NCBI GenBank assembly: GCA_037576195.1
Contig: CM075102.1
Location: 19,216,745 to 19,280,744, forward strand
Origin: Phytoseiulus persimilis
Lineage: Eukaryota; Arthropoda; Arachnida; Mesostigmata; Phytoseiidae
Direction of reading: 5' to 3'
Length of the DNA: 64,000 nt
The position numbers were made by a program, and so were the translations under genes. Of this stretch, positions 9,970 through 21,271 are shown piece after piece (position 1 is the first letter of the stretch; every line of letters starts with the position of its first letter). The notes under the pieces were generated by a model that was not told the DNA's origin, did not search any database, and saw nothing but the letters and a program-made list of their open reading frames with translations.

Positions 9970-10112
9970 GATCCGAATGAGAATCCTCGTGGCTTCGTAG
10001 CATCGGAGATTGAACTAAACTCTGAAGAAAGCTCTTCAAACTGGTTATCACGGGCCTCCCAAAGATGGGAGTCTCGGTATCTGAGGACTCCGTGTCCGGA
10101 GTACGGTCGAAG
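9970..10112 (-). CDS. Well-bounded coding exon, unassigned
   Basis: This 143-base exon has acceptor CCGAACTTTGTCAG and donor GGATC then GTGAGG, entering in phase 0 and leaving in phase 2. It reads 47 residues containing GHGVLRYRDSHLWEARD and then QFEELSSEFSSISDATK. The composition is typical of a folded domain followed by a polar helix. It lacks an internal ATG and is recognisable only by combining the open frame with the splice sites. No family is recognised. It lies 25 bases below the cysteine-rich frame that ends at 10,136, and may belong to the same gene. Confidence 0.42.
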
Positions 10113-10135
10113 CTGACAAAGTTCGGGGACCATTG

Positions 10136-10387
10136 TCATCGACTGCTCTGTGAGAGGATAGCCCTGATCTCATTGTCAGTCGAGAGATTCGCAGGAGTCC
10201 ACAGGGTCGTCGACTCCCCAGTGGATGTATCCATGCAACAGGTTGCGCACCGTGAGCGCGATCGGTTCGGGAGTAAAACCGCGATCTCAAGATAGTGGGG
10301 ATCACACTGGTGCTCGTCAGGATTCGGTTGGACACATGAGTCCTGCGCGCGCAACCACGCGGCACAGTCCAAGGGAGTATCCGTTTC
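10136..10387 (-). CDS. Cysteine-rich secreted-type segment, ShK-like spacing
   Basis: From acceptor GCGTTGTGCCAG the frame reads ETDTPLDCAAWLRAQDSC, then VQPNPDEHQCDPHY, then a hydrophobic stretch and RCATCC. The first part (C-x2-W-x6-C-x3-NP-x4-C) resembles the N-terminal half of ShKT domains. The last cysteines are too far away for a standard ShKT fold, so the assignment is weak. The frame ends at a TGA at 10,136. A donor before that stop is needed if it continues into the exon at 9,970-10,112, and none is strong. It is annotated as a fragment of an extracellular protein at best. Confidence 0.28.
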   Translation of the reverse strand, partial: ETDTPLDCAAWLRAQDSCVQPNPDEHQCDPHYLEIAVLLPNRSRSRCATCCMDTSTGESTTLWTPANLSTDNEIRAILSQSSR

Positions 10388-13300
10388 CTGGCACAACGCA
10401 CATACATTTCAGTATAAAGACACGAGGCGCAAGGCAACAAAGTTCCCGCAACTGTTCCGGGACGTCTTGTTTTTGTTTCGGACTACTTCGCTGGAAATGA
10501 AGGGAAAACGGAGGAAGCGGAAATCGACGATCCAGGAGTAACGGTCTCGTCTTTCGTAATCTTTCCGCTCTCCGCTGCGGTCAAGAGGTCCATCCAAGCA
10601 AACTCGCAAATAGTGAGTTACGCCATGCGTTAGGTTGGCAAGCGGTCCACGTACAGCTTCTGTTACGGACTTTCACGAGGAGGTGCGTTGAGCTCTCCGA
10701 AAAGCGTGGCGGAGATCTCCCAAAAACCCAGCGGTATTCTTTTAGCTCCCGACAGGCGAGATTCGTTCCCGAGAGTGGTCCTTTCCGAGGTTGGCCTTCA
10801 CGGAGTCGACGACGTTAAGAAAATGCTTGGATGGCATGCGCAGCGGAACAAAGCCTTCTGGGAGTGAATGGAACGTAAACCACGGGAAACTCGTTCAGCA
10901 ATGATCTCCGCCGACGGTGAATCGATGCTGGAACGCAATAACTGCGCTCCACCGCGTGTAGGAGACACAGAAGTGGTGGACGAGCAGCGAAGCAAACAAC
11001 AAGGCAGGTCCGCCTCTCAGCTGCTCACTAGTGGCCAAGTGAATCTCGAACGGCTCCAGATAACTTCACGTTGACCTCTTCCCTGCTCGATTCGTCTCCA
11101 GCCGGAGCTTTATAAGGACTTCGTTAATGAAACGGACGCGCGTGACCCAACAACTAGTCTCGTCGTTTTACTGAGCACGTCTCGGATCTGTCCGACAGTT
11201 CTTTTAGTGGCGTAAACCTGTGTTGGGGAGTCCTCTCCTGATCGTTGTTCCGCGGAGGTTCACCAGAGGTTCAGGAGGATGCTGCTTTTCTCTCAGTGGA
11301 ACTAGCCTTCCTGAGGGAGTAGAGTTCGCAGGACCTCTATGGAGCAATCCAGAGAAGTGTGAACTGGAACCAGTTGAAACTCGATTTGGAGAGTTGGAAG
11401 CGATATGGCCTGTCGGCCTGTGAGGCGATACAACCTCACCGAGCCACCGTCTCAGGACGGTCCACAAGAAGCGAACCAGGTGTCTTCCCGTTTCCCCGAG
11501 CCCGAGAAAAGGAGTCACGCTGAGGGATTCCCCTGTGCAATCTGATGGATTTCGCGCAGAAGAGTACAGTCGCGTGTCCCCTGAGCACCTTGATACGGAA
11601 TGAATCATTTGAGATTTGCTGAATATCTCAATAACTTACATCAGGGAAGGACAACTGGACGCGGATCGGACAATATGATATGTCTCCAAAGAGCGACATC
11701 CGGCAACTATGAAGTTTCATACTCAGGAATTTTTTCCTCGGCGAGAATAAGGAATCTAAGCTCCAAAATTATCATAACACTCCGATGTGATCAACGAAAA
11801 GTGAACACTCAATTCTCTTGTCGACCGTTTCTCGTCCATCTTCAATAGCTGTGCTGAGGATGGCGTCGAAGCGGACAATCCGTTACGGAAATCGGAAGCT
11901 CCAGCCTGAATGGACAGAGAAGTTTCCTTCCGTGGGGTTTGGAGGAAAACCGATCCCTCAAGATGACTCGCTCCTCTCGAAGCCTGCGCTCTGCATGGAG
12001 ACCTCATACACTCGGAGGGTCTCGGGATCAGGGAAGGGTTTCTGTTCGGGGAAACAGGCTGTAACTGGGTTCTCTGCTAGCTTGTGGAGAAGAGGTGAAC
12101 TGCTATCGCAAAATCGGATCGGCAGCGCGGACCGCCGATTCAACGTACCGTCTCTTTGATGCGCATGGGAGTTCCCGCAACGTGGTCTGTGTGGGCCCCC
12201 GGTAGCCAACGGTGCTCTCCGCGACGGTGATGGAAGAATTCCCCGGGAAACCTTCTCTCAGAATCTGCCACAGAGGTGGAGAGAGACCCATTCTGGTGCC
12301 TAGCTGAGCATAATAAATAATCGTATCTCGCTACCTTTTAAATGACGATACGTTACAGTTTTAATGCACCGCTGGCTAGGAAACTTATATTCATCCCAAA
12401 ATTCCGGTATTGAACGCTTAGTTGAAGATACTATCCGAGTGAGAGACATCTCGAGATAGTTCTTCAAATGTGTGGAATCTTTGTTCCGCAATAAATTTGC
12501 ACCACTTTCCTTTCAGATGAGCTAAAGTTTCGGATCTGCTCCCCAGTAATCTTTCAAATGCATGGATTCTTCCACACGCGGTTTCTCAAACGGGAAGCTC
12601 GTTACATGGGGAGAGTTCCCGCTCATACGAGGGTTTCTTATGAGCGGGACCCCAGGGCACCTGTAACTGGGTTCACCTGATCGGGAAATGGTACTGCGTC
12701 TTCATGATTGAGGATAGTTTCAAGCTGAGCAGGCAGACGCACGTAATTTCTTAGCTGTAACTCTCTTTCAAACCTTTCTCTCCCGGCGAGCCACATATTT
12801 TTTCACTGAGCTTACTCTTCAGGGGATCAGAGAGAATCATTCCCATCTGTCCGGGTCTCACCAATTTTTGAGCTGCTTCGCACAGTGCGACGGAAGATTC
12901 GAACGGAAGTCGGGCAGCCTCTTGGGAGATGCCAGATTCCATCGCTCAGGCAAATACTCGGAAAGCGAATTCCTCCAGCCAAAAGAACTTCTTTGAGGCC
13001 GTTACTCTACTCGACCTCGATCGGGATCGACCTCCTTCGTATCCTCAGCGGCGACGTGGAAGAGTTCTGACCTCGACATTTGCAAATTGAAGAGTCTTAC
13101 CTCAGCGAAACAGATGAGAACTTCTCAGAGGGCGATGAGAAGGATCGGATCCTTTGCGCTACGCTTGATTAGCATAAAGTTCATTAGCATCGTCGTTCAT
13201 TATCTTTATCCGATTCAATCCGTATCCGTCGATGGAGGCTGGATCTCCTCTACAGTAACATCCATGGCCTCCAGCAATGGAGCTCCTCGAGACGGATCGG

Positions 13301-16300
13301 TAACGCCAAAATTCAAACGGAACGGGAGCGAAAACTCAACGCCTACGTTCCACGACTACGACGTCGACTCCAACGCAGCCGATTCCCGGACCAAGAACCT
13401 TGAAAGCCCGCTCGAAGAGAAAATGTCTTAGAGCAGAGAGTCGCATGAGAGGACGCCCCGCCGTCTTGCCGTTGGCCTGTTGATCTCGCGCCGGTTCATC
13501 GCCCAGCTCGTCGGCCCCGGCGGAGGAGGGATACGAGCTCCTTGGTGAAAAAGCGACTGCAGCATCCTTTCCGTTCAACCGAACGAAGGACGGAGCAATC
13601 GACCAAACGACGAGCAGCGCGGCCGACGGACATACACGCGATATGCACTCAAGGCTCGAAACTGCATGTGTTTTTAGCGTCACGTCTTTCAGTTTGTCTC
13701 ATCGCAATACTTCCTTCCGCCGGCCGCCATGCTTCTCGCCATACTCGCGAGAACACGTCGCTATCACGGCAATAAAAACTCACTCGTTCGGCCTGATGAG
13801 CTGCTCGGCGCTGGTGAAGGCGGCGTAATTAATTTTTTCTTGATTCAATTTTCCGATGTTCGCATCATCACTCGACGCCTTCGCGAGGTTCAAACGAACG
13901 AACTTTGCGGAGTGGGTCCATAATTGATCTGGAACGCGTCGACGAATGACAAATGCATGTCGTTTTGGACAAAAGCCCGAATAAATGGATGGTGCACTCG
14001 ACAATGGAGGAGCTCCCGGAACAAACGCTGGCAACTGTCTAGTCATCCACTCCGCTGTGACACTCCTAATTCATTGTACCCAGCAGTCCCGATAACGTAT
14101 GTCAACTACGCGCTGCTTCCCGACGAGCGGTCGAGGTCCGATCTCGCCCTGTGGCGAAGTCCTACTAGGATTCCCTTGTTCTGGGAGACTCTGACTGGTG
14201 TGCTCGTGTGAATAGAGAGAGCCGCTTCTTATTGTCCTTCAGTTCCGAACCGCGTTTTGTTATGCGGAATCAGTCAGACTGCAATCCCCTGTACCCCTGT
14301 TCTCAGTGTCAGCAGTGGAACCCGGTTCCACTCCGGGTGGCTCAGCTCTTGACACAAGGGAAACCCCCGCTCGGCATCTGAACCAATCGACGCACTTCTC
14401 AGGTGTTCAGTTCCCCCGCCTACTGTCCTTCCCAGGAGGGTTGTGAGTGACCGCTTTCCATTCTGCAACTCGCCCTCCGGCTGCTCTGCCTCCACGGAGC
14501 ACTGTCTCAGTTGATTCGTCTCAGTGTTTTCCGGAAACATCAGTTAGCGTGGGCTGGCACAACACACCTGGGTTGACTCGAATCATCCTAAGAGTATGAC
14601 ATTTCGTGGCAAACCATGAGTCGTTTGGGGCAGTGTGCTTGTCGAAAGAGAAGGTTATACTCTGATGGAATCAGGAGAACCCGAAACAATCCCTCTTCCT
14701 CCTGACTCCCGAGTCCTATACGGATTGTGAGTGAGGAGGACACCCGACGACTGTGATGGCACCTCGTCGCCCGTATTACGAGCTACACCGAGATAGAATG
14801 ACGCCACCATGATTGGATTACGGTGGTAGCTGGACTCGCGCCCTCCGAGTGTTCCTTGGGAGTTCTGGACATTTTCCGATTCCGATGAGATTGTGATGCC
14901 GTCATCACATCACGTTACCGTATCCCGTCACGCAAGATACAGGCAACTCCCATAATAGAGCGGTAGATATGGCGTTCCGAACCAAAAAAGAGATGCTCCC
15001 TCCGTCGGTGAAGTTCCGCCTCCGAGAGAACGATCGGAGTAGAGTTTCGAATCAAGACGGATACCCTCGGCGCGAGAGTATTCTGCAAATGTCTTCCACC
15101 TTCTCAAGTGCGTGACTCGCTGGCAGTCGATAGTCGATTTATTTCCGCTGGTGTCAGGGTTCCAGTGAATAGATCCAACTCTCGATTCGAGCGAATGTTC
15201 ATGCTGACAAACTCCAGCTTGATCGTCTCGTCGTGAACAAGTCGTTTTTTTCGCCAGGTTGCACACGAGGAGATGTAAATATTATACTTCGACGCAGTGA
15301 CGTGAAGAGCAAAAAGAAGTCTGTTCACCTCCGGAGCGACTGCGCATCCGTTCGCTAGGTTCGCGGCGAATACTGCGCAGGGATAAAAACGAGCAGCTCT
15401 ATGTTTGCGACCGAGCTATTTGGGCAGCCTTGGACAGGAGTGCGATGGAGTTTCCGCGCTGGACCCCGTCTGTTGTTGTCCCACGGGTCTGGTCCTCTGT
15501 TTGGAAAACTGTTTCACCGAAGCTAACTCTACTGCTGCGCCTGATTTTTCAAGTTGTGTCCTTATCGTAGCAGAACGTATGACTCTGCTGCCGAGGCTGC
15601 TCGGGTGTATATTGCTGAGACCTCGCACCACCGACGAAGACAGCAACTGTTTTTCTCGCAGACATCAGCGCTCGTAGCATTCTGGACAGAGACCACGGCG
15701 AACCGCCGAGGAGGCTTATTCCTCCGACTCGCAGATCGAACGGAGACCGGCTCAAAGAACCATCGCCTCCGGCATCAACAACGAGAACGTGGTCCACACG
15801 ACGCGTTCATTCGTGGAACTTGCCGGTGGAACCTGAGCGCTATACGATCGTGTTTTCTACATAACATATTGCATCCGAAGTCATTCCCTGCGACGAAGCT
15901 GTTCCCTGACTTCCTCAAAGTATGATTCGAGAGCTTGGGAAATCGTCGTGGTCGATTACCTCATCCAGCAGCGGGCTGAAGCGAACGATCACGCAGGCAA
16001 AACGTTTCTCGATTCGGCGCGTTTCTCTCGTCGAGTGTTGCCACGCGCTCATCAGCACACGGGTCCTCGACCCGCGAAGTCCACTGCTCGGAACGATGGA
16101 TCAATAAGTTCCGTGTAAAAGGCAAAAATGGACACTGTTGTTCGATCGGAGCTTGAAATCGAAATAATTAACATTTGCCGGATCTGCCGACGGCATGGAT
16201 CAGGATAGTCTCAGTCCTATCCCGACGCAATTAATTTCGGCAGAAATCTCACGAAAAATTACCTCCTTAAGGCCTACTTTATGACATCCGTTAAGCAGCT

Positions 16301-18390
16301 CTGAACTACTCATCGCACGCGTGACGCTGAGCGAGCGAGTGCCAGTGATGGGACACTGGCCAGTTATGGGACATCTCGCAATATTGGCCATCTCGAAAAT
16401 CAGAGAGTCGTATGCTGTATTCGAAACTGCATCCACGTGGAATCCACACTACATGCTATAGCTTCAATGAGCAAAAACATCCACGAAACGTTCCCCTCCG
16501 CACCGGGAACACCAGACAACCGGAGAGTCCTTAAACCGGTCACTGTCCCATAACGGGCACGCTTACCCTACGTTGCGTCACGTTGCGAAGAGAACGATAG
16601 GATTATCAGGGAAGCCAAACGCAGGCTTGGGTTCTCGCGTTTGTGATGAATCGCGAATGGCTTACTCGAGAGGAAGAGCCAACGAGCATTGCGTCCTTCC
16701 CTCGAAACAATATTACAGATCACTCCGGCATTCCGTCGACAGAGAGAAACGAATGGGACTCGAAGTAAGGAAAGCCGGTAAGATATCAGAGCGGTGGGAG
16801 CCAGTCGAATCGTGCGTCTCGACCGAAAGGCGGGATGCTGTTGTTCCAATCGGAAATTCCGTCGTTCGCGTCCGTACGGAACATATCAATCAGTTAAATT
16901 GACGTGTCAACCCTGGGTGACGTTGTTTGAGGATCGAAAAATTTTGGCATTTTTCCAAGCCTGCTCCAAGGCCTCCAGTGCGAATGTGTCCAATCGCCGT
17001 CTCCTCGGCTCTGACATCGAGTGATGCAAAGCCAACGGAAGCTCGAAGACGATCGAGCTGCAGTGAGTATGGGTTGCTCGGACCTGCTCTCAGACCAAAG
17101 GCTGCAGAATGATTCCTCGCCGCGAAAATATCCTATGCCGCAAATACTCATGAGAGGCTTGTTTTCCGCGAAAACAACTTCTCGCAGAACCACGTGGGCT
17201 CTGTGCGAAGGCCATCGAGAACAAGCAAGTTTGAAACGCTGCTGGCTGTCAGCAAACGACCTCTCCGTCCCTCGTTGATCCTATTCGGACCGGCGTTCTG
17301 AGAACTGTGTGGAACGTCCAGAGCCACTGACGGAGACGTCCTCCGGTTCAGGATTCGCTGGTCTGCGGAAACGTCGGTGAGAAACTGGCGGCGAACCATT
17401 GACTGAGGTGTGTTGGAGGAGCGGAGAATCTCATTTCTTGGAAAAGGGCGTCGAGACCTTCCTGGAGCAGTATTTCGAGGTCGGGTGGCCTTGCTTGAGC
17501 CTCCTTCACATGCGGAAGCAGTGAGACCCAGCAGATTCCCCCGACTTGGAATCGAAACTTGGCTCTCCGAGACTTTGACGAGGAGTAGAATTCAATACCG
17601 AAAAGGTTTTGAGACGGGAGTCACCTCAAGCCCAACCCCTGGCGGTTGCGATGAATCTTCCGAGGCTCACAGCGTAATCGATCAGCCGGCCTATGAGCGA
17701 AAAGCCTTATCGAAAACGTTTGAGGCGAGTTAAAGTCGGATGTTCTTCAGCCATCAGTTTCATGACGAGCTCCGCTCGGAGCCGATTCGGTGGTCCCTCA
17801 AGAGGTATATTCGCAAGGTGGCGATGAAACAGAGAGCCCCGGCTCAGTCGACTCCCCCAGACTTTCCGTTACGGTCGAGTTATTCCGTGTAGTCAGCGAT
17901 ATTCTCTTAGAGTTGCCGAGAGTTTTCAACTGAGCACTAGAATCAGCACCTCGTGTAAATTTGACACTCTCAAGTTTGGTGTAGTATTTGCTGAAGTGTC
18001 CTCGATTCAGACCGCGGAATCAGATCCCGAAAATGACCTCGTGAGTTCCACCTTGGCGCTTGCGAGCCAATCAGACGCCTGCTCAGGTGAGAACTTGATG
18101 CGAGCTCGCCACCCTGAACCCCACAACCGTTGAAATCAGGCATCCCCGAGGCCTAAATTCTATCTGGGAGCCATAAAGAGTCGTCGCTTCGCGTCAGCTA
18201 ACCTTGCTTGGGTACCAATGAGCATCTGTCTTTCATCCCCATGGAATTGAATAAAATCAGTTGATCGCACACCCGTAATATGAGCATATAATCCACTTGA
18301 TATGTTGATTAAGGCTTGCGAGTGAGCGAGTCTGCCGGCGCGTTACCCCACCTCAGGTCCCGCGTTCTCCTCGGCAAGATCCTCGAACGA

Positions 18391-18624
18391 TCAATCCATT
18401 TCGACGGGCATCGAAGCAGCGAAGTCCCAGAGACGGGAGTTGTGGTATGCCCTGCTTTTCATAAAACCAAGGATGAACGCCGCGACAACGCAAGCGAGCA
18501 CCGGGCTGGAATTCCTTCGCGCTTCGCAACAACAGCTCGCGGTCGGCCCCGATCTTCCACAATGTTCTCCAACTCGCACCACCGATTCCCAGAGGTGGAA
18601 GTCTCGCTCGGAAGTTGGCTCCAC
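18391..18624 (-). CDS. Possible membrane-protein tail ORF
   Basis: This 77-codon frame ends with a hydrophobic segment (PVLACVVAAFILGF), then a basic stop-transfer-like MKSRAYHNSR and a short tail to the stop. The pattern fits a single-pass protein's last exon. The plus strand is also open here and no splice site is decisive. Confidence 0.18.
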   Translation of the reverse strand: MEPTSERDFHLWESVVRVGEHCGRSGPTASCCCEARRNSSPVLACVVAAFILGFMKSRAYHNSRLWDFAASMPVEMD

Positions 18625-20500
18625 GGTTGGCTATGTTCGGACGTGATTTCGATCCAACGTCAGATAAACGGCAGCGCCATCCGAGGATTTCCCCGTTTGT
18701 TAGCTCTTCTGTGCACCATCCTCCACCGCCCAGGAGGCCGTTCAATGTTTCTTTCCGCCAAGCCCTGCGCTCTCACTGAGCGTTCAGCGAGAACGCGTCG
18801 GTGAACACGGAGCCAGCCGGGCAGATAAGCGACCGCTCGAGCGGGCGTTTTCCCTAATCAGACTTAACAACCTAGCGCCAGTTCGTCTTCGTGGGTGACC
18901 TTTGCTATTGCTCGGGATGGGGTCTGCACGAACGGGTACGCACACAGCCGGTCATCCTATAATCCATCGGTGATCAAGTTACCGGTCGACGTGGACGCTG
19001 CTTCTGCCCGGCTATCGAATGACGCCACTGGACCTGCTAATTGGTGGGCAGAGGCAGCATCACACTCGACGGAAAAAGGCGAACCCTCCGGGAGACGCTG
19101 CAAAAATCATGCCTCGCGCCCAGCGAGAACTTTTTTTCCCCGATCCCAGCTCTTGAAACCAGATGTTTCCCAGAGATCTCTCTTCTGCTCCCGGATCTAC
19201 ATTATGACCTGCGATATTCGATTTTGAGTCCTTTCATCCTTCGGAGCTGTCGTCGGTCGCGCGGAGAATGAGCAGTATGAACCGGACTGGTTATCGCGAG
19301 CCCAGTATGGCGGCCGACCAATGGGGGGGAAATCGACGTTATCGATATCAGCGGTGCTCCTCAACTAAAGACTCCAGATTGCGCCGATTCGCGCGAAAGC
19401 AAAGGTTTGCTCGACTCTAATGAACGATTTGAACTAAGGAACTGATATCCATAATCTAATCGTTGACTCGGGCGCAACTGAAAATGGACTCCGAGAGACG
19501 TCCTTCCTTGAAACCTCGAATCGCGCATCGGTGACTTCTCTTACCCTCGGAATGGAACAGTCAGGGAAGTTTACAGGCCCAAGACGGGCAATTTATTTGC
19601 CTGTCCCCCTCGACAATACGAGTCAGAATGTTTTTCCCGACGGGGACCGCATATTTATGGATCCAGATGCGGTTCCGTACGAAGTCTCCGCTAGGGAGTC
19701 TGAACGCTGCCTTCTGCTCCTAAAACGTCTACCATAGGACCAATATCTGAGGATGGCGCACCCATCTTCCGAGCTATCGAACGGGAACAGACGCAACGAG
19801 GCAAGCGACCGATTGACTGAAGGCTTCCCACACAGACCTCATGGAAAGGGGGCAAACAAATAAGACTCTTCCTCAGCCTTTGTCTTTTTTCCGATAGAAC
19901 AATCAACCTTCGTCCCGAAAAGTGGAGCCAGTTGGAGGGAAAAGTGTGAAGTGTATACCGCGGTGCAGCCTCCGAAATTGGTTCGGAAGCCTGGCCGGGT
20001 GCTTTCAAACTCTAATCCGGAGGGAATCGTTCGCGAGAAATTTTCGCTACGTTCGGAGTTTTAATTCGCTTGTCGAGCAATCGAATCGTAGAACGCTTTC
20101 CCCACGACGGTCGAGTCCACGGGAAGTGGGAGTTGCCGCCACAGCCTCCATTTGCTTTTTTCGTTCCCGCTCACCGTGGCTGAGGAAAAGGTTTCCAGTG
20201 GGAGCTAAGGCCGGAATATTTAATTAGGCCATTTGTTCTGTGCCTGCCCTGCTCGCCGGCGGGCGGGACCAATGCTAGGATAACAGCGTATGGGAAAACA
20301 TCTTCTGCTGGATCTGGTGATGCGATTCGAGAACATGTTTCCTAGACATTGGTTTTGTTAGAGATTCGGATTCCCGGAACAGTGTAGTGTACGGAAACGT
20401 AGCCATATCAGCGAACAAGTGGGAGAGAGCTCTGGAAGCATCCGATGAGAGAGTCATGTTCTGAGTTTTCCTCTCCGGGTTCTTATGTGGGGTTGAAGAA

Positions 20501-21271
20501 TCAAGGTCGGTTTCGTTCCGCCCGCGTCAGTCGATAGTCCGCTCGGCGGCTGGATCTCCACTCAGACCGACGCAAACGCTGCGAGGGAGCTCCCTCAGAC
20601 AGAAAATACAAAGTTCGGAATATTTTTCCATTGGGTCGTGCTCTGCTGGTACCGCAAGAATTCTTCAGAGCTTTCTTGGGAACTTTTCTCCAGCAAACAA
20701 TTACGTCTCCGGAACGAAGAAGACGACCTTCAGTCAAAACGAGACGCAGAGAACGAATTCTGCTTTGTATGGAGCCAAGCAGAGGGGGACCTTGACGAAT
20801 GTTACTATCGCAGCAGGATGTGAAGGTTTTTCGCCGGAGAAATGGGTTGGTTTCTCTTCCTGTAGGAGCCTCCCCACCGCGGCACGGCCAGGAGACGAAA
20901 AATCGTGAAGGAGCGTTCCTCTGACATGAGAGAAAATCCCTCGGCTGAGCTGAGGATTCGGAACAGCTTGCGATATGGAATTGATTTCGCTGACAGAGGA
21001 TTTCTGGGATCCAAAATTCAACGATTTCCGTTTCTTGGGACATGCGAACTGCGAAAAACCCTATTACGCTCGAGTGACACGAACGACATGGAATACCACT
21101 CCGAACGAACATGGTCCTGCATCGGATGCCACGAATACTGATGTCTCCATCCGCTCGAGTCTCGAGTCTTCTACTATTAGCACGGATCTTTTCACGTTGA
21201 CTCTCTTGAAGTCGGAGTCGAGTATCTCGTAGCTTCAGTGAAAACAGACACTCAGATGTGATTGTTTGCAT
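20501..21271 (-). other. Longest ORF in the window (256 codons), unassigned
   Basis: At this base composition a chance ORF of 256 codons is unlikely in 64 kb, so it is recorded. Its product is arginine- and serine-rich with no domain, signal peptide or repeat, and a protein with such a composition can also arise from non-coding GC-balanced DNA. It could be a decayed element ORF. Confidence 0.2.
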
